Positions 39,399-50,730 of a stretch of 64,000 nucleotides of DNA are shown piece after piece (the stretch's first letter is position 1; the number at the start of each line of letters is the position of its first letter). Origin of the DNA: Carya illinoinensis. Lineage: Eukaryota > Streptophyta > Magnoliopsida > Fagales > Juglandaceae. Below the pieces are notes generated by a model. That model ran no database searches and had not been told where the DNA came from. It saw nothing but the letters and a program-made list of their open reading frames with translations. The DNA lies in contig NC_056765.1 of the NCBI RefSeq assembly GCF_018687715.1, forward strand, positions 22,057,394 through 22,121,393, given 5' to 3'. Both the position numbers and the translations under genes were made by a program.

Positions 39399-40181
39399 TG
39401 ATGTGAACCCCAATCGACTCGCTTTGAGACCCAACAACAATATTGGAAAAAACAAACCCAAGAACGCCAAACTCAAGTCTATGGATGGAGAATTTAGACC
39501 CGTTGAGAACTCGTTTCAAGAATCTAGATTATATCAAAATCTAAACCCGTTGAAATCCCGTCTCAAGAATGCAAATTACGAGGAGGAACGCCACAAAGGT
39601 TGTGATTTATCTTTGATAAGTTCAAGAGTTCAATTAAGAACAAGAGGAGAAAACTCACTCACAATTAAAATTCGAAATAAAATAATGTGTCCCTTGAAAT
39701 GGCTAATTACATCCTTTAAATACCCTCCCCAAAACATGATAAAACCCTAGACTAAAATTTGAGACCCTTTCTCTCAAAAATGCCCTTTGTGAACAGTAGC
39801 TGCGTGTACTGTAGCGTGAACAGTGTCATGCTACAGTACTTCTAAACCCTAGTTCAAATAAGTAAGACATATGTGGGTTAAGCATCCTCAAGCCCACTTA
39901 TTCAAAACTAATAATAAAAATCCTTTAAACAAATTGAAAGCCTTAATATTTAAAGGCCATATTTCTAAGTCAAGTCTTCCACAGCTTGGATCAAGTGGAT
40001 CAAAGCTGGTTTTTCTTCTTTCAAGCCCATCTTGAGTGTTGGGTTCTTGCTAGCTTCTTCCCAAGTGGTTTGTACTAATTCTTGCATTACTTCCTTGATC
40101 TTCTTGGCTCTCGATCTTGTAATTGGCCCATCTGGAACTTGCAAAGGATCTTTAAGAGTAGGCCTACCTTGGTTCCCATCA
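39399..40181 (-). repeat. 3' LTR (left in window), 783 bp
   Basis: On the plus strand it starts TGATGTGAACCCC and ends GGTTCCCATCA, so in element orientation it begins TGATG and ends CATCA, the usual TG...CA. It is the same length as the right LTR. I counted 12 substitutions, among them AATCTAGA/AACCTAGA, GATTTATC/GATTTACC, TTTGTGAAC/TTTGTCAAC and GGCCTACC/GGCCTGCC. Its first 217 bases in element orientation (40181-39965) also encode the last 71 residues of the polyprotein. Confidence 0.97.
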
Positions 40182-43100
40182 TTCCCCCTCTCCTCAAAAG
40201 GATTCGACCTCGAATCTTCACCTACGTCAAAAGGAGAAAGATCAGAAACATTGAAGGTAGCAGACACATTATACTCACTTGGGAGATCCACTTTATAGGC
40301 ATTGTCATTAATTTTCTCAAGGATTTGGAAAGGTCCATCTCCTCGAGGATGCAACTTAGTCCTCCGATGAGCTGGGAATCTTTCTTTGCGCATGTGAACC
40401 CAAACCCAATCTCCAGGTTCAAAGATGACATGCCTTCGCCCTTTATTGGCTTGGGAAGCAACTCTTTCATTCTTTTGCGCAATTTGAAGCCGTACCCTCT
40501 CATGGAGTGACTTCACCAACTCCGCCTTCTTTTGTCCATCCAAGCTACTCTTGTCATCAACCGGTAAAGGCATCAAATCTAAAGGGGTAAGCGGATTGAA
40601 TCCATAAACAATTTCAAAAGGAGAATATGAAGTAGTAGTATGCATGGTCCTATTATATGCAAACTCTATGAATGGCAAACAATCCTCCCAAGTTTTTAAA
40701 TTCTTATGAACAACAGTGCGTAAAAGCTGAGTTAAGGTCCTATTAACTACTTCAGTTTGACCATCAGTCTGCGGATGACAAGTAGTGGAAAATAAGAGCT
40801 TGGTACCCAATTTCCCCCACAACACCTTCCAAAAGTAGCTAAGGAATTTAACATCCCTATCAGAAACAATACTCCTGGGAACACCATGGAGTCGCACTAT
40901 CTCCCTGAAAAACAAGTCAGCTATGTTTGTGGCATCATCTGTTTTATGGCATGGAATGAAATGTGCCATTTTACTAAATCTATCCACAACCACAAAAATA
41001 GAATCTCTACCCCTTTTGGTCCTAGGTAGCCCCAAAACAAAGTCCATAGATATGTCGACCCATGGTTCACTAGGAACGGGTAAGGGTGTATACAACCCAT
41101 GTGGCAACACTTTAGATTTGGCCTTCCTACATGTAATGCACCTGCCACAAATGCGAGTGACATCTCTCTTCATCTTAGGCCAAAAGAAATATTCATGCAA
41201 AATATCCAAAGTCTTCTTGACACCAAAGTGTCCCATTAATCCACCACCATGTGCCTCACGCACTAGTAATTCACGCACAGAACAACCTGGCACACAAAGT
41301 TTGTTTTCTTTAAACAAGTAACCCTCATGCTTGTAAAACTTACCAAATGCCACCTTATCACATGCCACGTACACATTAGAGAAGTCAGCGTCATCGGCAT
41401 ATAGGTCTTTTACATATTCAAACCCAAGCATCTTAGCACTCATAGAAGTAAGAAGTACATACCTTCGAGATAAAGCATCAGCAATAATGTTCTCCTTACC
41501 TTGCTTGTAACAGATGACATATGGAAATGTCTCAATGTATTCCATCCAGCGAGCATGCCTTTTATTCAACTTACCTTGACCCTTGAGATGCTTTAATGAT
41601 TCATGATCGGTGTGGATCACAAATTTCCTAGGCCATAGGTAGTGCTGCCAAGTCTCCAATGCACGAATAAGAGCATAAAGCTCTTTGTCATAAGTAGGGT
41701 ACTTGAGTGAGGCCCCACTTAACTTTTCACTGAAGAAAGCTATGGGCCGCCTATCCTGCATCAAAACAGCTCCAATCCCTATACCTGAGGCATCACATTC
41801 AATCTCAAAAGCTTTGTTAAAATCAGGTAATGCTAGCACAGGTGCAGAGCACAACCTTTCTTTAATGGTGGCAAAAGCATTCTCTTGGGTAGCCCCCCAA
41901 TGAAACCCAACATTCTTTTTAATGACTTCAGTGAGTGGTGCAGCAATGGTGCTAAAATCTTTAACAAAACGCCGATAAAAGCTAGCTAAACCATGAAAGC
42001 TTCTTACCTCAGTGATACTCTTTGGCGTTGGCCACTCCTTGATGGCCTTGACTTTCTCTTCATCCACCTCAATACCCTTTGTACTAACAACATATCCAAG
42101 AAAAACAACTCTTTCCATGCAAAAGGTACATTTCTTGAAATTAGCATACAACTTTTCACATCTCAACACATCAAACACATATCTCAAATGCTCAATATGC
42201 TCATTTAAGTCCTTGCTGTACAATAGGATATCATCAAAATACACAACCACAAACTTGCCAATGAATGCACGTAGGACATGGTTCATCAATCTCATGAAAG
42301 TACTGGGCGCATTTGTAAGTCCAAATGGCATAACCAACCATTCATAAAGGCCATACTTAGTCTTAAAAGCAGTTTTCCATTCATCACCCTCTTTCATTCT
42401 AATTTGATGGTACCCACTTTTAAGATCAATTTTACTAAAAATACAAGAGCCATGCAATTCATCAAGCATATCATCTAATCTAGGAATGGGATGCCGATAC
42501 TTTACCGTAATATTGTTGACCGCCCTGCAATCAACACACATTCTCCATGTCCCATCCTTCTTTGGCACTAATAGCACTGGTACTGCACATGGGCTCATGC
42601 TCTCCCTCACGTAGCCCTTGCTCATCAAGTCCTCAACTTGCCTCTGAAGCTCCTTTGTCTCCTCTGGATTACTCCTATAGGCTGGTCGGTTTGGAATAGC
42701 AGCTCCAGGTACAAAATCAATCTGATGCTCAATGCCTCTAATGGGTGGCAACTCATTAGGCATCTCCTCTGGGAATACATCATCAAAATCCTGCAACAAG
42801 GAAATAGCCAAACTAGGAAGAGACTGGTGAGTGTCATCAAGAGTAAGATAAGACTCTTTATAGACAAGAAAAATCATAGGGCGATCTGCGAAGAAAGCCC
42901 TCTTAACCTCACTCTCTCTGGCATAGAAACTCACTTTTGTCTTTCCTTTTCTCTCTGCAGACTCTTTTTCTTTTTTCTCTCGTGGCTCTACTCTTTTTTC
43001 TCTACTCTCAGCCACATCTCTACTTTCTTTTTCACTCTTTTTGTTGTGCTCATTTTCACTATCACTCTTTCTTTTCTGCTTAATCTTTTTTTCACTCATT

Positions 43101-44842
43101 CTTTTTTGATCACTCTCATTTTCACTCTTTCTTTTTTGATCACTCTCATTTTCACTCTTTCTTTTCTGAGCAACCTCACTTTTCAGTTTCAATTGGTCTT
43201 CATAGACCTGGCTTGGAGTTAAAGGAGCAAGCTTGATTGTTTTGCCCTCCTTTACAAAGCTGTACATGTTTTTGAACCCATCATGTGTCACCCTCCTATC
43301 ATATTGCCACGGCCTCCCCAACAAAATATGGCCAGCATGCATAGGCATAACATCACAAAGCATCTCATCCTGATACCTTCCAATTGAAAAAGGAACTAAC
43401 ACTTGTCTATCCACCCTAACTTCCCCACAATCATTCAACCACTGCAATTTGTATGGTCTAGAGTGTTTTAAGGTTGGTAAATTCAATTTCTCAACCAAAG
43501 TAGTGCTAGCCACATTAGTACAACTCCCTCCATCAATAATCATGCTACATACTTTGCTGTTGACCTGACATCTAGTATGGAAAATGTTCTCTCTCTGTTG
43601 CTCGGCATCATCCACCTTAATGTGTGTGTTGAGAGCACGCCTAGCAACAAGAGACTCACTCACAACATATATCACTCCTTCGTCATCACTAGCATCAACC
43701 AACTCGGGCACTCCATCACGATCATCCTCACTCTCAGTCATCACCTCCCCATTGTCACGCATAATCATCACTCGCCTATTTGGACATTGAGAAGCAATGT
43801 GCCCTGAACCCAAACACTTAAAACATTTAATATCTCTATTCCTTGAAGGTTGAGATTCTACCTTGGCTTTGCTGCTAGGTCCCTCATCTTTGCCCTTAGG
43901 TGGTTCGATCTTTCTCTTTGCTTCAGCAGGATCATTCCTATCCCACTTTGATTTCCAAGTAGTGCTAGGAACTGAAATGTACCTTGCTGTCCCTTTTCTC
44001 TTTAATTGCCTCTCCACCTTCATAGCTATGTGCACCATGTCCTCTATCTCCACATAATGTTGCAATTCAACCACATTGGCTATATCTCTATTCAAACCAC
44101 TCAAAAATCTAGCCATGGTGGCCTCCCGGTCCTCCTCTACATTAGCCCGAATCATAGCCACCTCCATCTCCTTATGGTAATCCTCCACACTCCTAGACCC
44201 CTGTGTAAGATTTTGGAGCTTTTGATAAAGGTCCCTATAGTAGTGACTAGGTACAAATCTCCGCCTCATGAGAGCTTTCAACTCTCCCCATGTCTCTATA
44301 GGCCTCTCATGATTCCTCCTCCTAGTGGTCACTAATTGATCCCACCAAATAATAGCATAATCAGTGAATTCAATTACTGCCAACTTTACTTTCTTCTCCT
44401 CAGAGTAATTATGACAATCAAATACCAAATCTATTTTTTTCTCCCACTCTAGATAAACCTCTGGGTCAATTCTACCTTGGAAAGATGGTATTGTCATTTT
44501 GATGCTCCCCAAGTCTCTATCGACACCATCCCGACCCCCTAGGTTCCCCTCAAATCCTCTTTCACGCCTAACTCCTCTATGTCTACCCAACCCAATTTCA
44601 GATGTTAGGTCTTCCTCATCCTCATCATCTCCTTCATTCTCATATGCATTTTCAACCCTAGGCTCACGTCGCCTCTGATTTCTCCCACCTTGCAAATTTC
44701 TAATCTCTGCTTGTTGTTGATTCATCCTATCCTCCATTTGTCCCAATAGCATGTTCATCCGCTCAAACTGTTGTTGCATGGCTTGCAACACAAATGAGTT
44801 ATCTGCTATCCCCTTGGGTGATGAGCCACTGCGGTGAGACAT
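39965..44842 (-). CDS. Gag-Pol polyprotein of the CRM-like Ty3/gypsy element (1,625 aa)
   Basis: A single uninterrupted frame encoding capsid and all enzymes for reverse transcription and integration. I start at the ATG at 44842; a frame extension to 44857 would need TTG. Residues from this ATG: acidic coiled-coil-like N-terminus about 15-110; Gag core about 115-285; CCHC zinc knuckle C340, C343, H348, C353; aspartic protease around D437 (IIDGGSC, DGG in place of DSG/DTG); Lys/Glu-rich repeat linker about 555-635; reverse transcriptase with D806 and YFDD (D870, D871); RNase H D1017, E1054, D1079, D1122; integrase zinc site H1198, H1205, C1235, C1238 and D1267, D1328, E1364; C-terminal [10 protein letters not shown] at about 1572-1581. 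There is no chromodomain. Residues 1550-1553 (EERG) are read through the polypurine tract and 1555-1625 come from the 3' LTR. No stop or frameshift is seen and every catalytic residue is present, so it is probably functional. Protease presumably cuts the product. Confidence 0.95.
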   Translation of the reverse strand: MSHRSGSSPKGIADNSFVLQAMQQQFERMNMLLGQMEDRMNQQQAEIRNLQGGRNQRRREPRVENAYENEGDDEDEEDLTSEIGLGRHRGVRRERGFEGNLGGRDGVDRDLGSIKMTIPSFQGRIDPEVYLEWEKKIDLVFDCHNYSEEKKVKLAVIEFTDYAIIWWDQLVTTRRRNHERPIETWGELKALMRRRFVPSHYYRDLYQKLQNLTQGSRSVEDYHKEMEVAMIRANVEEDREATMARFLSGLNRDIANVVELQHYVEIEDMVHIAMKVERQLKRKGTARYISVPSTTWKSKWDRNDPAEAKRKIEPPKGKDEGPSSKAKVESQPSRNRDIKCFKCLGSGHIASQCPNRRVMIMRDNGEVMTESEDDRDGVPELVDASDDEGVIYVVSESLVARRALNTHIKVDDAEQQRENIFHTRCQVNSKVCSMIIDGGSCTNVASTTLVEKLNLPTLKHSRPYKLQWLNDCGEVRVDRQVLVPFSIGRYQDEMLCDVMPMHAGHILLGRPWQYDRRVTHDGFKNMYSFVKEGKTIKLAPLTPSQVYEDQLKLKSEVAQKRKSENESDQKRKSENESDQKRMSEKKIKQKRKSDSENEHNKKSEKESRDVAESREKRVEPREKKEKESAERKGKTKVSFYARESEVKRAFFADRPMIFLVYKESYLTLDDTHQSLPSLAISLLQDFDDVFPEEMPNELPPIRGIEHQIDFVPGAAIPNRPAYRSNPEETKELQRQVEDLMSKGYVRESMSPCAVPVLLVPKKDGTWRMCVDCRAVNNITVKYRHPIPRLDDMLDELHGSCIFSKIDLKSGYHQIRMKEGDEWKTAFKTKYGLYEWLVMPFGLTNAPSTFMRLMNHVLRAFIGKFVVVYFDDILLYSKDLNEHIEHLRYVFDVLRCEKLYANFKKCTFCMERVVFLGYVVSTKGIEVDEEKVKAIKEWPTPKSITEVRSFHGLASFYRRFVKDFSTIAAPLTEVIKKNVGFHWGATQENAFATIKERLCSAPVLALPDFNKAFEIECDASGIGIGAVLMQDRRPIAFFSEKLSGASLKYPTYDKELYALIRALETWQHYLWPRKFVIHTDHESLKHLKGQGKLNKRHARWMEYIETFPYVICYKQGKENIIADALSRRYVLLTSMSAKMLGFEYVKDLYADDADFSNVYVACDKVAFGKFYKHEGYLFKENKLCVPGCSVRELLVREAHGGGLMGHFGVKKTLDILHEYFFWPKMKRDVTRICGRCITCRKAKSKVLPHGLYTPLPVPSEPWVDISMDFVLGLPRTKRGRDSIFVVVDRFSKMAHFIPCHKTDDATNIADLFFREIVRLHGVPRSIVSDRDVKFLSYFWKVLWGKLGTKLLFSTTCHPQTDGQTEVVNRTLTQLLRTVVHKNLKTWEDCLPFIEFAYNRTMHTTTSYSPFEIVYGFNPLTPLDLMPLPVDDKSSLDGQKKAELVKSLHERVRLQIAQKNERVASQANKGRRHVIFEPGDWVWVHMRKERFPAHRRTKLHPRGDGPFQILEKINDNAYKVDLPSEYNVSATFNVSDLSPFDVGEDSRSNPFEERGNDGNQGRPTLKDPLQVPDGPITRSRAKKIKEVMQELVQTTWEEASKNPTLKMGLKEEKPALIHLIQAVEDLT
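40182..40195 (-). other. Polypurine tract
   Basis: On the minus strand, GAGGAGAGGGGGAA directly abuts the 3' LTR start TGATGGG. This is the expected plus-strand primer for reverse transcription. It is unusual in being translated: it encodes EERG and most of the next Asn codon of the polyprotein. Confidence 0.92.
43101..43160 (-). repeat. Two perfect 30-bp repeats in the gag-pol linker
   Basis: Positions 43101-43130 and 43131-43160 are identical and encode a ten-residue Lys/Ser/Glu/Asn unit ([14 protein letters not shown]). Degenerate copies lie on both sides. This is an expandable charged linker between protease and reverse transcriptase. Confidence 0.9.
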
Positions 44843-45254
44843 TGTAATGTGCAGCAAAAAGAAAATGTTAGCAGAAAAAAAAAGGACCTCACACGCTCCC
44901 TTACGTGTTTACACTCAAATGATGGCACTCCACTCGTGTTTCACTCTGAATTGGCTTTTTTTTTTTCGATAATAATCTCACACTCTCTTGCCTTTTACCT
45001 CTAGTTTTCCCACTCAAGTTCTTTCAGAACTAATTGAACTCAATCAAGACAAAGCAACCTTGTTTAATCCCAACTAGCAATTAGATCCAAGAAACAAGAA
45101 CAAGAGAAACACGGAAGGAAAGAAATGACACGAGAATCACGGAAATTATACGAATGGAAGAGTGATTGTAACACAAGATACCAACTATAATGAAGGATGC
45201 ACAACCCCTATGATGAAAGGCTCAAGAAAAAAATTTTTGGAGATTTTTCTACAC

Positions 45255-45392
45255 CTTTTTTTTTTCTTTTTTTCTTTTTTTTTTTTTCTGGACGATTTTT
45301 TTTTTCTTTTCCTTTCTTTTCTTTTCCTTTCTTTTCTTTTCTTTTCTTTTCCTTTCTTTTCTTTTCTTTTCTTTTCTTTTCTTTTCTTTTCT
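45255..45392. repeat. (CTTTT)n / poly-pyrimidine microsatellite in the leader
   Basis: The plus strand is almost purely C and T: T-rich runs at 45255-45288, then a (CTTTT)n tract with CCTTT interruptions from about 45296 to 45392. On the element's RNA strand this is an AAAAG-rich purine tract. Its length is likely to vary between copies and to be error-prone in sequencing. Confidence 0.93.
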
Positions 45393-45651
45393 CAACAATT
45401 CATCCACAAACAGAAATATTCAATTGGGATAATCAAACATTTGAATTCAAACATATAAAGATTGACAAGGAAATAGAAGGGAATCAATGAAACCCTACAA
45501 ATTTCAAACCCTAGATGGTGGAAATTTTGGCAGCCTAAGGAAAACGAATTTCTGCACCTCTTTTTTTTTTTTTGGGAACCTTAGAACATTGAAGCCCTAG
45601 AATTTACGATGCAATAAATAAAAGATAGAATCAGAACTGATTGGAAACCTT

Positions 45652-45664
45652 GCTCTGAATACCA
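45652..45664 (-). other. Primer-binding site, tRNA-Met-like
   Basis: Two bases after the 5' LTR end (element orientation) the minus strand reads TGGTATTCAGAGC. The familiar plant Met-tRNA binding site is TGGTATCAGAGC, so this copy has one extra T in the middle. The position is right for minus-strand DNA priming. Either the family tolerates the bulge or this copy has picked up an insertion. Confidence 0.7.
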
Positions 45665-45982
45665 AATGATGTGAACCCCAATCGACTCGCTTTGAGACCC
45701 AACAACAATATTGGAAAAAACAAACCCAAGAACGCCAAACTCAAGTCTATGGATGGAGAATTTAGACCCGTTGAGAACTCGTTTCAAGAACCTAGATTAT
45801 ATCAAAATCTAGACCCGTTGAAATCCCGTCTCAAGAACCCAAATTACGAGGAGGAACGCCACAAAGGTTGTGATTTACCTTTGATAAGTTCAAGAGTTCA
45901 ATTAAGAACAAGAGGAGAAAACTCACTCACAATTAAAATTTGAAATAAAATAATGTCTCCCTTGAAATGGCTGATTACATCC

Positions 45983-45990
45983 TTTAAATA
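45983..45990 (-). promoter_or_regulatory. Possible TATA box of the 5' LTR
   Basis: Read on the minus strand, GGGTATTTAAAGG gives a TATA-like TATTTAAA. It lies about 460 bp into the LTR, leaving about 316 bp between it and the LTR end, a plausible position for a U3/R boundary just downstream. The same motif is at 39715-39722 in the other LTR. No transcription-start evidence is available. Confidence 0.45.
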
Positions 45991-46073
45991 CCCTCCCCAA
46001 AACATGATAAAACCCTAGACTAAAATTTGAGACCCTTTCTCTCAAAAATGCCCTTTGTCAACAGTAGCTGCGT

Positions 46074-46107
46074 GTACTGTAGCGTGAACAGTGTCATGCT
46101 ACAGTAC
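46074..46107. repeat. Inverted repeat (hairpin) in the LTR
   Basis: GTACTGTAGC and GCTACAGTAC form 10-bp perfect arms around a 14-base centre, with further partial pairing of GTGA against TCAT inside. The identical structure is at 39806-39839 in the other LTR. It could be a regulatory or RNA-structure element. Its function is unknown. Confidence 0.6.
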
Positions 46108-46449
46108 TTCTAAACCCTAGTTCAAATAAGTAAGACATATGTGGGTTAAGCATCCTCAAGCCCACTTATTCAAAACTAATAATAAAAATCCTTTAAACAA
46201 ATTGAAAGCCTTAATATCTAAAGGCCATATTTCTAAGTCAAGTCTTCCACAGCTTGGATCAAGTGGATCAAAGCTGGTTTTTCTTCTTTCAAGCCCATCT
46301 TGAGTGTTGGGTTCTTGCTAGCTTCTTCCCAAGTGGTTTGTACTAATCCTTGCATTACTTCCTTGATCTTCTTGGCTCTCGATCTTGTAATTGGCCCATC
46401 TGGAACTTGCAAAGGATCTTTAAGAGTAGGCCTGCCTTGGTTCCCATCA

Positions 46450-46454
46450 TGAGC
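46450..46454. repeat. Target-site duplication, right copy (TGAGC)
   Basis: Matches 39394-39398. Intact 5-bp duplications show that the two LTRs belong to one insertion and have not been recombined with another element. Confidence 0.95.
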
Positions 46455-48141
46455 ACATTAGGCGCATGTGGAACTACTTAGGCTTCAAGGAAACCAAAGG
46501 ATTGGTGTGTGCGGGCTTCAATACGATGAATGAAGTTAAAGACAGATTTCTTGATGCCAATTCGTCCAAACCTAGAACTGAACTACGAAGGTTAGGGAGG
46601 TGTGTGCACGAAGAAGTTTCCCATGGGGAAAAGGTCAAACAGGACAAGGCTATGGGTGGAATTGTATGAATGCACTTGAAGTTGCACCGAGCTTCCGATT
46701 CGCTGTGAATTGGAAATTGACATGGCTTTGGATCTAGTGATGTGTGATAGATCAAGGCTAATCTTTTAAATCAATGTAAGAATATTGTAAAACAACAATA
46801 ATATCAAAAAGGTGCAGATGAAAGGGAAAGAATGAATTTAAAGGAAAATTAAGCTCAAAATATGGTTTAGACATTACTAATCATCTTTAAGTTGATTAAT
46901 GCACTTAAGCCTAGGTAGAAACTTAACAATGGCTCGATGGGCACATTAGACTCATGTGGAACTTCGTGGGCTTGAGGGAAACCAACGGATTGGTGTGTGC
47001 CGAAGTTAAATACAGATTTCTTGGCGCCAATTCGTCCAAACCTAGAACTGAACTACGAAGGTCAGGTAGGTGTGTGCACGAAGAAGTTTCCCTTGAGGAA
47101 AAGGTCAAAAAGGACAAGGCTAAGGGCGAAACTGTACGAATGCACTTGAAATTGCATCGAGCTTCTAATTCTCTGTGAATTTGAAATTGACATGGCCTTG
47201 GTTCTAATGATGTGCGATAGATTAAGGCTTATCTTTTAAATCAATGCAAGAATAATGTAAAACAACAACAATATGAAAAAGGTGCAGATGAAAGCGAAAG
47301 AATGAATTTAAAGGAAAATTAAGCTCAAAATATGGTTTAGAGATTACTAACCATCTTTAAGTTGATTAATGCACTTAAGCCTAGTTAGAAACTTAACAAT
47401 GGCTAGATGAGCACATTAGACTCATGTGGAACTTCTTGGGCTTGATGGCTACCAACGGATTGGTGTGTGCGGGTTTCAATACGATGAATGAAGTTAAAGA
47501 CAGATTTCTTGATACGAATTCATCCAAACCTAGAACTGAACTACGAAGGTCAGGGAGGTGTGTGCACGAAGAAGTTTCCCTCGGGGAGAAGGTCAAAAAG
47601 GACAAAGCTAAGGGCGAAATTGTACGAATGCACTTGAAGATGCGCCTAGCTTACGATTCGCTGTGAATTGGAAATTGACGTGGCTTTGGCTCTAGTGATG
47701 TGTGATAGATCAAGGCTAATCTTTTAAATCAATATAAGAATAATGCAAAACACCAATAATATCAAAAAGGTGCAGATGAAAGGGAAAAAATGAATTTAAA
47801 CGGAAATTAAGCTCAAAATATGGTTTAGAGAATAGTAATCATCGTTAGGTTGATTAATGCACTCAAGCCTAGTTAGAAACTTAACAATGGCTCGATGAGC
47901 GCATTAGACTCATATGGAACTTCGTGGGCTTAAGGGAAACCAACAGATTGGTGTGTGCGGGTTTCAATATGATGAATGAAGTTAAAGACAGATTTCTTGG
48001 TGCCAGTTCGTCCAAACCTAGAACTGAACTACGAAGGTCAGGGAGGTGTGTAAACAAAGAATTTTCCCTTGAGGAAAAGTTCAAAAAGGACAAGGCTAAG
48101 GGCGAAATTGTATGAATGCACTTGAAGTTGCGCCTATCTTT

Positions 48142-48199
48142 TATGACAAGGCTTATCTTTTAAATCAATGTATGACAAGGCTTATCTTTTAAATCAATG
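48142..48199 (+). repeat. 29-bp tandem duplication at a monomer junction
   Basis: TATGACAAGGCTTATC...ATCAATG occurs twice in a row (48142-48170, 48171-48199) inside the 465-bp monomer 47881-48345. In the same unit the usual TTCCGATTCGCTGTGAATT block has been lost. It is a local deletion plus slip duplication. Confidence 0.82.
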
Positions 48200-50730
48200 T
48201 AAGAATAATGTAAAACAACAATAATATGTAAAAGGTGCAGATGAAAGGGAAAGATTGAATTTAAATTGAAATTAAGCTCAAAACATGGTTTAGAGATTTC
48301 TAATTATCTTTCTGTTGATTAACGCGCTTAAGTCCAGTTAGAAACTTAACAAAGGCTAGATGAGCACATTAGGCCCAACTGGAACTTCTTGGGCTTCAGG
48401 GAAGCCAATGGATTGGTGTGTGCGGGCTTCAATACGATGAATGAAGTTAAAGACAGATTTCTTGGTGCCAATTTGTCCAAACCTAGAACTCAACTACGAT
48501 GGTCTGGGAGGTGTGTGCACGAAGAAGTTTCCCTTGGGGAAAAAGTCAAAAAGGACAAGGCTAAGGGCGAAATTGTACGAATGCACTAGAAGGTGCGCCT
48601 GGCTTCCGATTCGCTATGAACTGGAAATTAACATGGCTTTGCTTCTTGTGATGTGTGATAGATCAAGGGAAATCTTTTAAACCAATATAAGAATAATGTA
48701 GAAAAACAATAATATCAAAAAGGTGCAGATGAAAGGGAAAAAATGAATTTAAAGGGAAATTAAGCTAAAAACATGGGTTAGAGATTACTAATCTTCTTTA
48801 AGCTGATTAATGCGCTTAAGCGTAGTTAGAAACTTAACAAAGGCTAGATAGATGAGCACATTAGGTGCATGTGGAACTTGTTGGGCTTCAGGGAAACTAA
48901 TGGATTGGTGTGTGCGGGCTTCAATACGATGAATGAAGTTAAAGACAGATTTGGTGGTGCCAATTCGTCCAAACCTAGAACTGAACTAGGAGGGTCAGCG
49001 AGTTGTGTGCACGAAGAAATTTCCCTTGGGGAAAAGGTCAAAAAGGACAAGGCTAAGGGTGAAATTGTACAAATGCACTTGAAGGTGCGCCTAGCTTCCG
49101 ATTCGCTGTGAATTGGAAATTGACATGGCTTTGGTTCTTGTGATGTGTGATAGATCAAGGCTTATCTTTTAAAACAACAATAATATGAAAAAGGTGCAGA
49201 TGAATGGGAAAGAAGGAATTTAAAGGGAAATTAAGCTCACAACATAGTTTGGAGATTACTAATCATCATTAAGTTGATTAACGCGCTTAAGTCCAGTTAG
49301 AAACTTAACAAAGGCTAGATGAGCACATCAGGCGCAAATGGAACCTCTTGGGCTTCAGGGAAGCCTATGCTTTGGTGTGTGCGGGCTTCAATACGATGAA
49401 TGAAGTTAAAGACAGATTTCTTGGTGCCAACTCATCCAAACCAAGAACTAAACTACGAAGGTCAGGGAGGTGTGCGCACGAAGAAGTTTCCCTTGGGGAA
49501 AAGGTCAAAAAGGACAAGGCTAAGGGCGAAATTGTACGAATGCACTTGAAGGTGCTCCTAGCTTTCGATTCGCTGTGAATTTGAAATTGACATGGCTTTG
49601 GTTCATGTGATGTGTGATAGATCAAGGCTAATGTTTTAAATAAGTATAAGCATAATGTAAAACAACAATAATATGAAAAAGGTATAGATGAAAGGAAAAT
49701 AATGAATTTAAAGGGAAATTCAGCTCAAAACACAGTTTAGAGATTACTAATCACCTTTAAGTTGATTAACGCACTTAAGCCCAGTTACAACCTTAACAAA
49801 GGCTTGATGAGCACATTAGGCGTAAGTGGAACTTCTAGGGCTTCAGGGAAGCCTATGGATTGGTGTGTGCGGGCTTCAATATGATGAATGAAGTTAAAGA
49901 CAGATTTCTTGGTGCCAATTCGTCCAAGCCTAGAACTTAACTACGAAGGTCAGGGAGGTCTCTGCACGAAGAAGTTTCCCTTGGGGAAAAGGTAAAAAAG
50001 GACAAGGCTAAGGGCGAGATTGTACGAATGCACTTGAAGGTGCGCGTAGCTTCCGATTCGCTGTGAATTGGAAATTGACATGGCTTTGGTTCTAGTGATG
50101 TGTGAAAGATCAAGGCTAATCTTTTAAATCAATATAAGAATAATGCAAACCAACAATAATATCGAAAAGTTGCAGATAAAATATGGTTTAGAGATTAGTA
50201 ATCATCTTTAAGTTGATTAATGCACTTTAGCCTAGTTAGAAACTTAACAATGGCTCGATGAGCACATTAGACTCATATGGAACTTCGTGGGCTTGAGGGA
50301 AACCAGCAGATTGGTGTCTGCGGTTTCAAAACGATGAATGAAGTTAAAAACAAATTTCTTGGTGCAAGTTCATCCAAACCTAGAACTAAACTACGAGGGT
50401 CAGGGAGGTGTGTACAGGAAAAATTTTCCCTTGAGGAAAAGTTCAAAAAGGACAAGCCTAAGGGCGAAATTGTATGAATGCACTTGAAGGTGCACCTTGC
50501 TTCCGATTCGCAGTGAATTAGAAATTGACATGCCTTTGGTTCTAGTGATGTGCGATAGATCAACGCTTATCTTTTACATCAATGTAAGAAAAATGTAAAA
50601 CAACAATAATATGAAAAAGGTGCAGATGAAAGGGAAAGAATGAATTTAAAGGCAAATTAAGCTCACAACATGGTTTAGAGTTTACTAATCATCTTTAAGT
50701 TGATTAACTCCCTTAAGTCCAGTTAGAAAC

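Larger units (their letters stand above)
44843..45666 (-). other. Untranslated leader of the retrotransposon
   Basis: About 0.8 kb between the 5' LTR and the gag ATG. It contains the primer-binding site, a long homopurine tract on the sense strand (see the microsatellite entry) and short A/T runs near 44875, 44950 and 45560. Presumably it holds the packaging signal. The plus-strand frames seen here (45162-45490) are translations of the CTTTT repeat and are not genes. Confidence 0.75.
39399..46449 (-). mobile_element. Complete Ty3/gypsy LTR retrotransposon, CRM-like (7,051 bp)
   Basis: The element runs on the minus strand. In element order it has a 5' LTR (46449-45667), a primer-binding site, a leader of about 0.8 kb, one gag-pol frame, a polypurine tract and a 3' LTR (40181-39399). 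It is flanked by TGAGC duplications. The domain order protease, reverse transcriptase, RNase H, integrase defines Ty3/gypsy. Three features fit the plant CRM (centromeric) lineage: no canonical chromodomain, a C-terminal [10 protein letters not shown] motif, and a frame that continues into the 3' LTR. The lineage call rests on recalled family features and not on a phylogeny. The LTRs differ at 12 of 783 sites by eye with no gaps, so the insertion is young. At a commonly used plant rate of 1.3e-8 per site per year this gives about 0.6 million years, and more in slow-evolving trees. All parts look intact, so it may be autonomous. Confidence 0.95.
45667..46449 (-). repeat. 5' LTR (right in window), 783 bp
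   Basis: Promoter-bearing LTR for the minus-strand element, gap-free against the left LTR. It also holds the sequence that encodes the polyprotein C-terminus in the 3' copy. Here that sequence has no upstream coding frame and is not expected to be translated. Beyond 46449 the satellite resumes. Confidence 0.97.

Noticed and set aside
39403..39750. 115-codon frame in the left LTR (and 45671-45943 in the right)
   Set aside because: It runs opposite to the element, lies wholly in the LTR and has no recognisable domain; it is best explained as chance.
42638..43222. 194-codon plus-strand frame opposite gag-pol
   Set aside because: It is the antisense shadow of the Lys/Glu-rich linker and reverse transcriptase region; its hydrophobic Phe/Leu/Thr runs come from the complement of AAA/GAA codons.
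44843..44857. Five extra N-terminal codons on gag-pol
   Set aside because: The extension begins at TTG (minus strand). The first ATG is at 44842 and is the sensible eukaryotic start.
45162..45490. Phe/Ser-rich plus-strand frames in the leader
   Set aside because: They are translations of the CTTTT microsatellite.
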